A DNA stretch of 64,000 nucleotides from Pusillibacter faecalis (GTDB lineage Bacteria > Bacillota > Clostridia > Oscillospirales > Oscillospiraceae): assembly GCF_018408705.1 (NCBI RefSeq), contig NZ_AP023420.1:1364001-1428000 (forward strand), written 5' to 3'. Made by a program: the position numbers and the translations under genes. This document shows, in pieces, positions 32,225 through 40,930 of this stretch (positions are counted from its first letter, which is position 1; every line of letters starts with the position of its first letter). The notes under the pieces are model-generated. The model made no database searches. It was not told the origin of the DNA and was given only the letters and a program-made list of their open reading frames with translations.

Positions 32225-32805
32225 GGCCCGCCGTGGCAAAGATTGTGCTGGCTTCCGGCTCCCCCCGGCGGAGAGAGCTGCTGAAGCGCATCGGCATCAC
32301 CGATTTTGAAATCCGGGTCTCTCAGGCGGAGGAGTCCTATCCGCCGGGGCTCTGCCCCGCCGGGATTGTGGAGTCCCTCTCCCGCAAAAAGGCGGAGGCC
32401 GTCCCCTGCGGCACCGGCGAGCTGATCATCGCCGCCGATACCATGGTGTTTCTAGACGATCAGCGCCTGGGAAAGCCTGTGGACGAGGCGGACGCCCTGC
32501 GGATGCTCACCGCCCTGCAGGGACGCCGCCACACGGTCCGCACCGGCGTGACGCTGCGCCAGGGAGACAAGTCTCTCACCCAGAGCGAGGCGACGGACGT
32601 CTGCTTCCGCTCCGCCTCGGAATCGGAGCTGCTCGCTTACATCGCCACCGGCGAGCCGATGGACAAGGCCGGAGCCTACGGCGTGCAGGGAAAGGGCGCG
32701 CTGCTGGTGGAGCGGCTGGAGGGCGACTTTTTCAACGTCATGGGACTGCCGGTGCTCCGGCTGTCTCGAATGCTGGAATATTTTGGGATTTCTCTGCTGT
32801 CCTGA
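32221..32805 (+). CDS. maf: Maf family nucleotide pyrophosphatase
   Basis: This 194-aa protein has the Maf signature A-S-G-S-P-R-R-R-E-L-L at the start, S-R-K-K-A-E-A near 55, A-A-D-T-M-V near 73 and G-K-P near 87. Maf proteins hydrolyse modified or canonical NTPs to monophosphates and can slow septation. GTG 32221 overlaps the dut stop (GTGA); GTG 32233 is an alternative start. Pairing with dut fits nucleotide-pool cleaning. Confidence 0.9.
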   Translation: MRPAVAKIVLASGSPRRRELLKRIGITDFEIRVSQAEESYPPGLCPAGIVESLSRKKAEAVPCGTGELIIAADTMVFLDDQRLGKPVDEADALRMLTALQGRRHTVRTGVTLRQGDKSLTQSEATDVCFRSASESELLAYIATGEPMDKAGAYGVQGKGALLVERLEGDFFNVMGLPVLRLSRMLEYFGISLLS

Positions 32806-32826
32806 TTCCTTCAAGGAGGCTCTGTC

Positions 32827-33672
32827 TTGAAGAATTTTTTGAAAAACAATGGGCTTTGGGTGCTTTTCGCCGCAGCGGTGATCGCTGTGGCGCTGGCCCT
32901 GATGTCCGTGTTCAGCAACACCTCCTCTCCCCTGACAAATCTGGCCAATACCATTGCCTCCCCCTTTCGCTCGGCGTATACGGCAGTGGCGGAGTGGTTT
33001 AACGACAAGCAAAAATACTATCAGGACTACACCGGCCTGGAGGAGGAAAACGCCCGCCTGCGTCAGCAGATTGCGTCGATGGAGGCGGAAATCCGTCAGG
33101 CCCGGGACGACAGCGCCGAAAACGAACGGCTGAAGGAGCTTCTCGGTCTTCAGGAGGAGCGGTCGGATCTGACGGAGGACATTGTTCTGGCCACGATTAC
33201 GGAGCACGCCGTCACCAACTGGGCCGCTACGCTGACCATCAGCCGCGGCACCAATGACGGCCTGGAAGTGGGAGACTGTGTGATCGACGAGACCGGCGCG
33301 CTGGTGGGCACCATCAGCGCGGTGGGCACCAACTGGGCCACGATTCTGACGCTGGTGGACACAGACACCTCTCTGGGCGCTCAGGTGTTCCGCACCGGAG
33401 ACCTGGGGGTGGCCCAGGGCGATTTCTCCTTGATGGGGGAAAACCGGCTGCGGCTGGACTATTTGCCCGCCGACTGCGACCTGCTGGGCGGTGATTTGGT
33501 TGTCACCAGCGGACTTGGGGGCTTTTTCCCCGCGGGGCTGGTGATCGGTTCTGTGGAGGAGCTTCAAATGGACGACTCCGGCGCCTCCTCCTATGCAATT
33601 TTGGCCCCGGCCGTGGACTTTTCCTCCTTGCAGCAGGTGGTGGTCATCCGTTCCTTTGACGCCTCCAACTGA
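32827..33672 (+). CDS. mreC: Rod shape-determining protein MreC
   Basis: This 281-aa protein has a TTG start behind AAGGAGG. A transmembrane helix lies at about 8-28, a coiled coil at about 60-105 (E-E-N-A-R-L-R-Q-Q-I), then two beta-barrel lobes with S-R-G-T-N-D-G-L near 140 and G-A-L-V-G-T-I. MreC scaffolds the elongation machinery outside the membrane. mreD follows after 50 bp containing a parS site, then mrdA; mreB itself is not in the window. Confidence 0.93.
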   Translation: MKNFLKNNGLWVLFAAAVIAVALALMSVFSNTSSPLTNLANTIASPFRSAYTAVAEWFNDKQKYYQDYTGLEEENARLRQQIASMEAEIRQARDDSAENERLKELLGLQEERSDLTEDIVLATITEHAVTNWAATLTISRGTNDGLEVGDCVIDETGALVGTISAVGTNWATILTLVDTDTSLGAQVFRTGDLGVAQGDFSLMGENRLRLDYLPADCDLLGGDLVVTSGLGGFFPAGLVIGSVEELQMDDSGASSYAILAPAVDFSSLQQVVVIRSFDASN

Positions 33673-33688
33673 CTTTGCTTTTGCCGGA

Positions 33689-33704
33689 GGTTTCACGTGA
33701 AACA
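33689..33704. promoter_or_regulatory. parS site (copy 1)
   Basis: GTTTCACGTGAAAC core at 33690-33703, the ParB/Spo0J binding palindrome; the outer 3' base also fits. It lies between mreC and mreD, just upstream of the mreD ribosome site. Confidence 0.9.
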
Positions 33705-33722
33705 TGGTAAAGGAGGTCCGCC

Positions 33723-34238
33723 ATGCTGGCCCGCAATGAAATTATGATCAAGTGGTCTTTATACGCGGCCGCCGCCGCGCTGTGCCTGCTGGCACAGGGG
33801 GCCATCTTTCAGCGTATCACCCTTTGGGGGGTGATTCCCTTTCTCTATCCTCTGCTGGCGGTCATTCCCGCCACATATGAGTCTCCGGTGGCCGGCACCG
33901 TCTTCGCCCTGTGCGTCGGCGTGGTGTGTGACCTGCTTCTGCCGGGCTCCCCTCCCTGCCTCTATACGCTGATGTTCCCCCTGGCGGGCCTGTGCGCGTC
34001 TCTCCTGTCCCAGAGCGTTCTGCCCGCGGGGTACCTCTGCTCGCTGGTGGGAACCGCCGCCGCCTTTATCCTGACGGATGGGTTCCGCTGCTTTTTGCTG
34101 TGGATGGAGGGGCGGAGCGCTTGGCAGTCCGGCGCCTATTTGATGCTGCGGGAATTCTGCGTCACCGCTCCTCTGGTATTCCCGGCCACCGCGCTCTTTC
34201 GGGCCGTGGCCCGGAAGGTCCACCGCCTGTACGACTGA
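33723..34238 (+). CDS. mreD: Rod shape-determining protein MreD
   Basis: This 171-aa integral membrane protein has about five hydrophobic segments, no charged domain, and the MreD pattern: I-P-F-L-Y-P-L-L near 38 and an A-L-C-V-G-V-V-C-D-L-L-L segment near 65. It works with MreC and PBP2 in side-wall synthesis. AAAGGAGG precedes ATG 33723. Low sequence conservation is normal for MreD; the call leans on position between mreC and mrdA. Confidence 0.85.
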   Translation: MLARNEIMIKWSLYAAAAALCLLAQGAIFQRITLWGVIPFLYPLLAVIPATYESPVAGTVFALCVGVVCDLLLPGSPPCLYTLMFPLAGLCASLLSQSVLPAGYLCSLVGTAAAFILTDGFRCFLLWMEGRSAWQSGAYLMLREFCVTAPLVFPATALFRAVARKVHRLYD

Positions 34239-34253
34239 TTAAAAGGAGTTTCC

Positions 34254-36413
34254 ATGAGAGAAAACCGTTCCCGTCGCCTGCTGGCTCTGGCCGGAATCTT
34301 GGGCGCTGTTCTTCTGGTATATCTGGGCGTTTTGTACAATATCCAGGTCAACGAACACGAGGAGTATCTGGCAAAGTCCATCCACTCCATTGCCCAGGAG
34401 GAGACCATTGAGGCCTCCCGCGGCGTCATTACCGATCGCAAGGGCCGGGTTTTAGTCTCCAACCGCTCCGTCTACAATTTGAGTTTTGACTCCAGCCTTT
34501 TGAAAACGGGGCAAGACCAGAACGAGGCAATTCTTCGACTTCTGGAGCTGTGCCAGGACCAGGGAAGAACCTGGTCGGATTCCCTGCCCATTTCCCGCCA
34601 AGCCCCCTACTCCTATACCCTGGACACCCTCTCGGATTCCAAAAAGCTGCAGTTTTTAAACTACCTGCGGTCTGTGGACGCCTGCAACGACGCTTTAGTT
34701 TCCTATATGCTCAAGCATCCGGAGCTGGCGGATGTCCCGGAGGCCGGGGAGGAAGAGGACATCTCCCCCACTCCCCAGGAGCAGGGTGAGGCCTTGCTGG
34801 ATCAGCTCCCCGGGTCCGCCGTCACCTCTCAGATGCTGCTGGACGCGGGGCTCTCGTCCTACTATGTCTTCTCCCAGCTGCGGGAGGAGCTGAACCTTCC
34901 CTCTGGCTTTACCATGGAACAGGCCAGGATGGTGCTGGGTATCCGCTATGAGCTGTCCCTGCGCCGCGCCAGCGGATACACGGACTATACTCTGGTGGAG
35001 GACGTGGACACTGCCTTTATCTCCATGGTGACGGATGGAAACTATGCCGGGGCCGAGATCTCTCAGTCCACGGTCCGGGAGTATGAGACGACCGCTGCCG
35101 CTCATATCCTGGGTCTGGTAGGGCCGTTGTATCCTGAGGACTTGGAAAACCCCTTTTATGACGACTATCCTCAAAATGCCACTGTGGGCAAGAGCGGCGT
35201 GGAGGCCGCCTTTGAGGAATATCTGCGGGGCAAGAACGGCCGCCGGGTGATCTCCACCAACAGTGAGGGAAAGATTACCGGCCAGTACTATGCAACGGAG
35301 CCTGAGCCCGGCAGTACCGTGGAGCTGACCATTGACCTGGAGCTGCAGCAGACAGTGGAGGCAATCCTGGCGGAGGCTGTAACAGCGATGAACAAGGACG
35401 GCCTGACAGACCGCGGCGCCGCCGCGGTGGTGGAGCTGGTGGACAGCGGAGAGCTCTTGGCGCTTGCCAACTACCCCACCTATGATCTCTCCACCTACCG
35501 CCAGGACTATACAGAGCTCTCGGAAGACCCTGCCCACCCCCTCTATAACCGCGCCACCTCCACCCCCTACGCTCCCGGCTCCACCATCAAGCCTCTGACG
35601 GCGGTGGCGGCCCTGGAGGAGGGAATCGTGTCCCCCACAGATAAGATTTATTCTCCCTACACCTGGCGTTATCCAGGAGACCCCAACAGCTACAGCAACT
35701 GCGCCGGCGGCAGCCACGGCTGGATCAACGTCTCTCAGGCCATCACCAAATCCTGCAACTATTTCTTTTCGGAGATGGGCTACCAGCTGGGGATGGACAA
35801 TCTGCGGGAATACCTCTCCGCCTTTGGCCTGGGCGCCCACACCGGCATTGAGACCGGCGACAACACCGGCACGCTGCCGGAAAACCGCCCCGGTGAGGAC
35901 CAGGCTCCCTGGGCTGGCTACGGCCAGGCCAACCAGGCGTATACCCCTCTTCAATTAGCCAACTATATCTGCACGCTGGTCTCCGGAGGCGTCCGCCGGG
36001 AGCCCCATCTGCTGAAAGCCGTCAAGAGCTATGATAATTCCCAGGTGCTTGCCGTGGGCAATACCGAGCCTGTCCAGACCCTGGAGCTTCATGACGCCAC
36101 TCTGGAGGCTGTGAAAAAAGGCATGTATGGCTATACCCAGCCCGGCGGCTCTGTCGCCGCCTATTTCCAAAACTGTGTGGTGACAGCCGGCGCCAAGACC
36201 GGCACCTCCCAGCTGGGCGGCGACCAGAAGGATAACGGCGTGTTCGTCTGCTTTGCCCCATACGATGACCCGGAGATTGTGGTGTCCATTGTTATTGAGC
36301 ACGCCGGCTCAGGCGCTGCGCTGGCCCCTTCCGCAGTCAAAATTCTCAACGCCTATTTTTCTGCGGACAACGTCTCCGGCTCTATCACTGGGGAGAACCA
36401 GCTTCTGCCCTGA
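34254..36413 (+). CDS. mrdA: Penicillin-binding protein 2 (elongasome transpeptidase)
   Basis: This 719-aa class B PBP has an N-terminal membrane anchor (about 8-28), a dimerization/pedestal domain with R-G-V-I-T-D-R near 58, and a transpeptidase domain with the S-x-x-K motif in P-G-S-T-I-K-P, S-x-N in K-S-C-N-Y-F-F and K-T-G-T-S. It cross-links side-wall peptidoglycan with MreC and MreD. It is longer than E. coli PBP2 because of an insert of about 100 aa after residue 130 with an acidic stretch. A parS site follows the stop. Confidence 0.94.
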   Translation: MRENRSRRLLALAGILGAVLLVYLGVLYNIQVNEHEEYLAKSIHSIAQEETIEASRGVITDRKGRVLVSNRSVYNLSFDSSLLKTGQDQNEAILRLLELCQDQGRTWSDSLPISRQAPYSYTLDTLSDSKKLQFLNYLRSVDACNDALVSYMLKHPELADVPEAGEEEDISPTPQEQGEALLDQLPGSAVTSQMLLDAGLSSYYVFSQLREELNLPSGFTMEQARMVLGIRYELSLRRASGYTDYTLVEDVDTAFISMVTDGNYAGAEISQSTVREYETTAAAHILGLVGPLYPEDLENPFYDDYPQNATVGKSGVEAAFEEYLRGKNGRRVISTNSEGKITGQYYATEPEPGSTVELTIDLELQQTVEAILAEAVTAMNKDGLTDRGAAAVVELVDSGELLALANYPTYDLSTYRQDYTELSEDPAHPLYNRATSTPYAPGSTIKPLTAVAALEEGIVSPTDKIYSPYTWRYPGDPNSYSNCAGGSHGWINVSQAITKSCNYFFSEMGYQLGMDNLREYLSAFGLGAHTGIETGDNTGTLPENRPGEDQAPWAGYGQANQAYTPLQLANYICTLVSGGVRREPHLLKAVKSYDNSQVLAVGNTEPVQTLELHDATLEAVKKGMYGYTQPGGSVAAYFQNCVVTAGAKTGTSQLGGDQKDNGVFVCFAPYDDPEIVVSIVIEHAGSGAALAPSAVKILNAYFSADNVSGSITGENQLLP

Positions 36414-36425
36414 TTTCCCTGCCTT

Positions 36426-36441
36426 TGTTTCACGTGAAACC
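36426..36441. promoter_or_regulatory. parS site (copy 2)
   Basis: TGTTTCACGTGAAAC with a final C in place of A; the 14-base core is at 36427-36440, between mrdA and the GH13 gene. Confidence 0.9.
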
Positions 36442-36473
36442 GTTTCCTGATTTCTCATAAAGGAGTTGCTCCC

Positions 36474-38345
36474 ATGCGCGAGCCTTTTGTGTTTGATCCC
36501 CGCCATCCGCTCTGTAAAACCCCGTTCGGCGCCGCAGTCTGCGGCTCCCAAATCGCCCTCCGCTGCCGTCCCCTGGCGGCGGAGGGTTTTACGCACTGTG
36601 CCTTGATTCTCCAGCAGGAGTTTTCCGGCCTCCGGCAGGAGCTGAAGGCTTCCTTTTCCGGCATTGAGGGAGACCGGGCCTGCTTTGCCCTGGACTTTTC
36701 CGCCCCAGCGGAGCCGGAGCTGGTGTGGTACGCCTTCCGCCTCTGGCGGGACGATGGCTCCGGCTGTATGCTGGACAAGACCGGCTACCGCAGCGACGGC
36801 GGGTGGGACCCCTGGCAGCTGACCGTTTACCAGAAGAGCTTTTCCCCAACGTGGTTTGGCCAGGGCATCACCTATCAGATCTTCCCGGATCGCTTTTGCC
36901 GGCTGGAGGTTCCCTCTCCGGAGGGACTTGTGGGTGAGCGCTGGGTCCATCAGGACTGGGCAGAGGCTCCCGCCTGGCGGCCGGAAGCGGACGGAGAGGT
37001 GCGGAACCGGGACTTTTTCGGCGGCTCCCTACAGGGAATTGTCTCCAAGCTCCCCTATTTGAAAGAACTGGGCGTGACCACGCTGTACCTCTGCCCGATC
37101 TTTGAATCCGCCTCCAACCACCGTTATAACACGGCGGACTATACCCGGATTGACCCCATGCTGGGGGATGAAGAAGATTTCAAACTTCTTTGCCGGGAGG
37201 CGGGTCGGCTGGATATGCGCGTGCTGCTGGACGGAGTGTTCAACCACACCGGCTCTCAGAGCCGCTACTTCAACGCCGATGGATTTTACTCCACGCTGGG
37301 CGCCGCCCAAAGCACGGAGAGTCCCTATTATGACTGGTACTCCTTCCACCCCTGGCCGGAGGACTATGACGCCTGGTGGGGAATCAAGACCCTGCCCGCT
37401 GTCCGGGAGGAGGCCGAAAGTTATCTGGACTATATCATCGACGGACCTGATTCCGTGGTCCGCAGATGGCTGCGCGCAGGCGCCTCTGGCTGGCGCCTGG
37501 ACGTGGCTGACGAGCTACCGGACTGGTTTATCCGCAAAATCCGCGCCGCAGCAGAGGAAACGAAGCCCGACGCGGTGCTGCTGGGCGAGGTATGGGAGGA
37601 CGCCAGCAATAAAATCGCCTATTCAAAGCGGCGGAAATACCTGCTGGGCGACGAGCTTCACGGAGTCATGAACTATCCCTTCCGCACCGCTCTGCTGGCC
37701 TATCTACAGGGCGGTGACGCCGACGGCTTTCGGGAAGCCATGGAAACCCTGCGGGAAAACTACCCGCCCGCAGCCTTTTCTTCCCTCATGAATTTTCTGG
37801 GTACCCACGACACACCCCGCATTTTGACGGTGCTGGGGGCGGATCGGATTCCGGAGAGCAAGGAGGAGCGGGCCATATACCGCCTCTCCCCCGCCCAGCG
37901 CCAGCGGGGGCTGGAGCTGGTAAGACTGGCGGCGCTGGTCCTCTTTACCTTCCCCGGCTCTCCCACCGTCTATTATGGCGATGAAATTGGCCTGGAGGGC
38001 TGGGAGGACCCCTTTAACCGGGGCACCTACTCCTGGGAGAGCGGCGACCGGGAGCTGCTGGCTTATTTTCAACGCCTGGGAGCCTTGCACCGCAGCTGTC
38101 CCCCCCTGCGGGAGGGCTCCATCCAATGGCTCTACACCTCCGGCCCCCTGCTGATCTTTGCCCGGGAGCTGGAGAAAAGTCGCCTGATCACCGTTTTAAA
38201 CGCCTCTGATCAGGAGAGAGAGCTTCCTCTGTCCGAACCCAAAGTCCGGAATCTGCTCACCGGCGCCGTCCTTTCCCCGGAGGACGGCCGGCTCCGCCTG
38301 CCGCCCCGGACGGGTCTGCTGCTGACGGAGGATTGCCCCGGTTAA
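36474..38345 (+). CDS. GH13 alpha-amylase family glycoside hydrolase (neopullulanase-like)
   Basis: This 623-aa protein has an N-terminal beta-sandwich of about 120 aa, then a (beta/alpha)8 barrel from Y-Q-I-F-P-D-R-F. It has L-D-G-V-F-N-H-T-G, G-W-R-L-D-V-A-D-E (nucleophile Asp), L-G-E-V-W-E-D (acid Glu) and L-G-T-H-D-T-P-R (transition-state Asp). It lacks a signal peptide, so it acts inside the cell, probably on maltodextrins or pullulan fragments. ATG 36474 follows AAAGGAG. Its place between two parS regions has no obvious functional link. Confidence 0.88.
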   Translation: MREPFVFDPRHPLCKTPFGAAVCGSQIALRCRPLAAEGFTHCALILQQEFSGLRQELKASFSGIEGDRACFALDFSAPAEPELVWYAFRLWRDDGSGCMLDKTGYRSDGGWDPWQLTVYQKSFSPTWFGQGITYQIFPDRFCRLEVPSPEGLVGERWVHQDWAEAPAWRPEADGEVRNRDFFGGSLQGIVSKLPYLKELGVTTLYLCPIFESASNHRYNTADYTRIDPMLGDEEDFKLLCREAGRLDMRVLLDGVFNHTGSQSRYFNADGFYSTLGAAQSTESPYYDWYSFHPWPEDYDAWWGIKTLPAVREEAESYLDYIIDGPDSVVRRWLRAGASGWRLDVADELPDWFIRKIRAAAEETKPDAVLLGEVWEDASNKIAYSKRRKYLLGDELHGVMNYPFRTALLAYLQGGDADGFREAMETLRENYPPAAFSSLMNFLGTHDTPRILTVLGADRIPESKEERAIYRLSPAQRQRGLELVRLAALVLFTFPGSPTVYYGDEIGLEGWEDPFNRGTYSWESGDRELLAYFQRLGALHRSCPPLREGSIQWLYTSGPLLIFARELEKSRLITVLNASDQERELPLSEPKVRNLLTGAVLSPEDGRLRLPPRTGLLLTEDCPG

Positions 38346-38393
38346 AAGGCGATGGCTGCCCAAGCATAGCGCGCCTCCCGTGGCATCTGTTCC

Positions 38394-38420
38394 GGGGAAG
38401 GGCTGTCCCCTCATTTTTTA
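38394..38420 (+). terminator. Weak terminator after the GH13 gene
   Basis: GGGGA (38394-38398) pairs with TCCCC (38406-38410), then TCATTTTTT. The gap 38346-38642 also holds two parS sites and the parA promoter. Confidence 0.45.
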
Positions 38421-38479
38421 AGGTCAGTGAGCATTTCCTGAAATCTCTCATCACGGTCCGCAGGCAAAGGTTTTTTTGT

Positions 38480-38495
38480 GGTTTCACGTGAAACA
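38480..38495. promoter_or_regulatory. parS site (copy 3)
   Basis: Core GTTTCACGTGAAAC at 38481-38494, in the parA upstream region. Confidence 0.92.
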
Positions 38496-38526
38496 TCCCC
38501 CAAATTCTCTTTCCAGCAAATCGCGC

Positions 38527-38542
38527 TGTTTCACGTGAAACA
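38527..38542. promoter_or_regulatory. parS site (copy 4)
   Basis: A full 16-base match to the parS consensus, TGTTTCACGTGAAACA, 32 bp before the parA -35 box. ParB bound here could repress its own operon. Confidence 0.95.
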
Positions 38543-38573
38543 GATTTCTTTTGCGAAATTTCTTCGGTTTCCC

Positions 38574-38602
38574 TTGCCAGCAGCGAAGGAGCTTGCTATA
38601 AT
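38574..38602 (+). promoter_or_regulatory. parA-parB promoter
   Basis: TTGCCA (38574-38579), 17-bp spacer, TATAAT (38597-38602). Confidence 0.7.
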
Positions 38603-38642
38603 AAATCAGATCTTGAACCATACTCAGAAAGGAGGTGCCTCT

Positions 38643-39401
38643 GTGGGAAAAATCGTCGCCATTGTCAACCAAAAGGGCGGTGTGGGAAAGACAACCACCT
38701 GCGTCAACCTCACTGCCGCGCTGACAGAGGCTGGCAAACGGGTTCTGCTGTGCGACTTTGATCCTCAGGCCAACGCCACCTCCGGCATGGGCGTGGACAA
38801 AACCGTTTCCAAGGGAATCTATGAGGTGGTCATCGGAGATGTTCCCGCCGATCACGCCATTGTCCAAACCCGCTGGGGAGATGTGCTGCCCAGCAACAAG
38901 GCCCTGGCTGGCGCCGGCGTGGAGCTCATTGCCCTGGAACAGCGGGAGTCCTTGTTGCGCAAGGCGTTGGCCCCTGTCCGGGATGTGTACGACTTCATTT
39001 TTATTGACTGCCCTCCCTCCCTGGAGCTGTTGACGCTGAATGCCCTGTGCGCCGCCGACTCTGTGCTGGTGCCGGTCCAGGGAGAATATTACGCCCTGGA
39101 GGGACTCAGCGACCTGATGAATACCATCCGGCTGGTACGCCGCTCCCTGAACACGAAGCTGGCGCTGGAGGGCGTCCTGTTGACCATGTTTGACGGGCGG
39201 ACCAATCTGGCCCTACAGGTGGCGGAAGAGGTCAAGCATTACTTCCCTGGGAACGTCTATGCCACGGTGGTTCCCCGAAATGTCCGGCTCTCGGAAGCTC
39301 CCAGCCACGGCAAGCCGATTGCCGCCTATGACCGTACCTCACGGGGGGCCGAGGCCTATACCGCCCTGGCGGCGGAATTTTTAAAGCGGCAAACCCCTTG
39401 A
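38643..39401 (+). CDS. parA: Chromosome partition ATPase ParA (Soj)
   Basis: This 252-aa ParA ATPase has deviant Walker A K-G-G-V-G-K-T-T at about 10-17, A-prime D-F-D-P-Q-A-N, and Walker B I-F-I-D-C-P-P-S. A GTG start at 38643 is supported by AGGAGG and by alignment with Soj N-termini (GKIVAIVNQKGG); the frame extends upstream across parS sites but has no ribosome site there. It moves or positions ParB-parS complexes and, as Soj, can regulate DnaA. parB follows 25 bp downstream. Confidence 0.95.
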   Translation: MGKIVAIVNQKGGVGKTTTCVNLTAALTEAGKRVLLCDFDPQANATSGMGVDKTVSKGIYEVVIGDVPADHAIVQTRWGDVLPSNKALAGAGVELIALEQRESLLRKALAPVRDVYDFIFIDCPPSLELLTLNALCAADSVLVPVQGEYYALEGLSDLMNTIRLVRRSLNTKLALEGVLLTMFDGRTNLALQVAEEVKHYFPGNVYATVVPRNVRLSEAPSHGKPIAAYDRTSRGAEAYTALAAEFLKRQTP

Positions 39402-39426
39402 GCCGCTTGGAAAGGAGCGCATTTTT

Positions 39427-40314
39427 ATGGCATCCAAAAAGCCCTCCGGCCTGGGCCGCGGACTTGGGGCCCTGCTGGGCGACGACGTGATGAATGCCGA
39501 CGCCCAGACCGTCACCACACTGCCCATTGCCGAGGTGGAGAGCAACTCCGCCCAGCCCCGCAAGTATTTTGACGACGCTGCCCTGGCAGAGCTGGCGGAG
39601 TCCATCCGGCTCCACGGCATCATCCAGCCCCTGACGGTCCGGAAGCTCTCCTCCGGCTACTACCAGATCATTGCCGGCGAGCGCCGGTGGCGGGCCGCAC
39701 GGCTGGCCGGACTCAAGGAGGTTCCGGTGGTGGTCATGGAGGCCGACGACCGCAAGGCCGCGGAGCTTGCCATGATTGAAAACCTCCAGCGGGAGGATCT
39801 GAACCCGATGGAGGAGGCCCTAGGCTACCAGGCGCTGATTCAGCAGTATCACATGACTCAGGAGGAGGCCGCCGCCCGGGTGGGCAAATCCCGCCCCGCC
39901 GTAGCCAACTCCCTGCGGCTTTTGGAGCTGGACCCAAGCGTGCAGCAGCAGGTAGTGGAGGGCCGACTCTCCGCTGGCCATGCCCGGGCACTGGTCCCCC
40001 TCTCCCCCGCGCTGCAGGTGCGGGCCGCGGGCACCATTCTTCAGGGCGGACTCTCTGTCCGCCAGACAGAGACGCTGGCCAAGCGCCTGGCTGCTGAGAA
40101 AAAAGCAAAACGAAGCCCCGCCGCCAACCAGGTCAATTACGCCGCCGAAGCCCAACAATCTTTGTCCTCGGCGCTTGGACGCAAGGTCCGGATTGTCACC
40201 GGCCGGAACAAGGGCCGCATTGAACTCGAATACTATGGGATGGATGATCTCAATGACCTGTTGGAGGCCCTCGCCCTCCTCAAGCAATCCCGGAAAGGAC
40301 CGAAAAGCCCATGA
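39427..40314 (+). CDS. parB: Chromosome partition protein ParB (Spo0J)
   Basis: This 295-aa protein has a ParB N-terminal CTPase domain (about 35-125) with G-E-R-R-W-R-A near 87-93 and E-N-L-Q-R-E-D-L-N-P near 118. Next come a helix-turn-helix (about 145-175, V-G-K-S-R-P-A-V-A-N-S-L-R-L-L) and a C-terminal dimer domain. It binds and clamps on parS, four copies of which lie within 5 kb, and loads SMC. It starts with M-A-S-K-K-P-S-G-L-G-R-G-L, the ParA-stimulating N-terminus. The next gene starts inside its stop region (ATGA). Confidence 0.95.
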   Translation: MASKKPSGLGRGLGALLGDDVMNADAQTVTTLPIAEVESNSAQPRKYFDDAALAELAESIRLHGIIQPLTVRKLSSGYYQIIAGERRWRAARLAGLKEVPVVVMEADDRKAAELAMIENLQREDLNPMEEALGYQALIQQYHMTQEEAAARVGKSRPAVANSLRLLELDPSVQQQVVEGRLSAGHARALVPLSPALQVRAAGTILQGGLSVRQTETLAKRLAAEKKAKRSPAANQVNYAAEAQQSLSSALGRKVRIVTGRNKGRIELEYYGMDDLNDLLEALALLKQSRKGPKSP

Positions 40315-40862
40315 GTCAGGAACCAGAAATCAAACCCACCGCGCCGGAGACGGCGGACAAGCCCCAGACGTCCCCGGCGGACAAGCCCGGCAAAAAGCCG
40401 GTGGTGGTCTATATCATGATCCTTTTTATCGCCGCTTTTTTACTGATGGCCCTGTCTTTCTTCATGCACCAGCGGAGCAACTCCGAGGTGCTCGGTGAGC
40501 TGCAAAACTCCGTCACCACCATGCAGGAGGTGCAGCGGGAGCAGGAAAAAATCATGGAGCTGCAGGAGGAGTTGGCTTCCATGCAGGAAGAGCTGACGGC
40601 CCTGCAGGAGGAGGCCGACCAGCAGCAAAGCGCCGCCCAGGCCCAACAGGAGGCAGACGCCGCCGCGATGGAGGCTCTAACCTCCCTATACCGTCTACAG
40701 CAGGAGTACAGCGCCAGACACTACGAAAACTGCCAGGAGATCATTGAGGAGATGGAGCGCAGCGGAGCCCCCTCCCTGCTCCCGCAGGATGTGGGCAGCG
40801 GCATCACGCCGCCCGACGAGCGCTATCAGGAGCTGAAAGCCGCCGTGGAGGATCATCTGTGA
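40311..40862 (+). CDS. Single-pass membrane coiled-coil protein, unrecognised
   Basis: This 183-aa protein has a Pro/Lys-rich cytoplasmic start (about 1-28), one transmembrane helix at about 30-50 and a long Glu/Gln coiled coil (about 58-125, repeated E-E-L), then a short acidic tail. It overlaps parB by ATGA, so it is co-translated with the partition genes. The family is not recognised; it recalls the layout of division or sporulation membrane tethers. The link to parAB suggests a membrane partner for segregation, which is inference from context only. Confidence 0.65.
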   Translation: MSQEPEIKPTAPETADKPQTSPADKPGKKPVVVYIMILFIAAFLLMALSFFMHQRSNSEVLGELQNSVTTMQEVQREQEKIMELQEELASMQEELTALQEEADQQQSAAQAQQEADAAAMEALTSLYRLQQEYSARHYENCQEIIEEMERSGAPSLLPQDVGSGITPPDERYQELKAAVEDHL

Positions 40863-40930
40863 GCCTTCACAACTGGCAGAGGCCCGTTTGATGATGGAAC
40901 TAGCTTCTATGAAAAGAGGAGAGAATTGCT

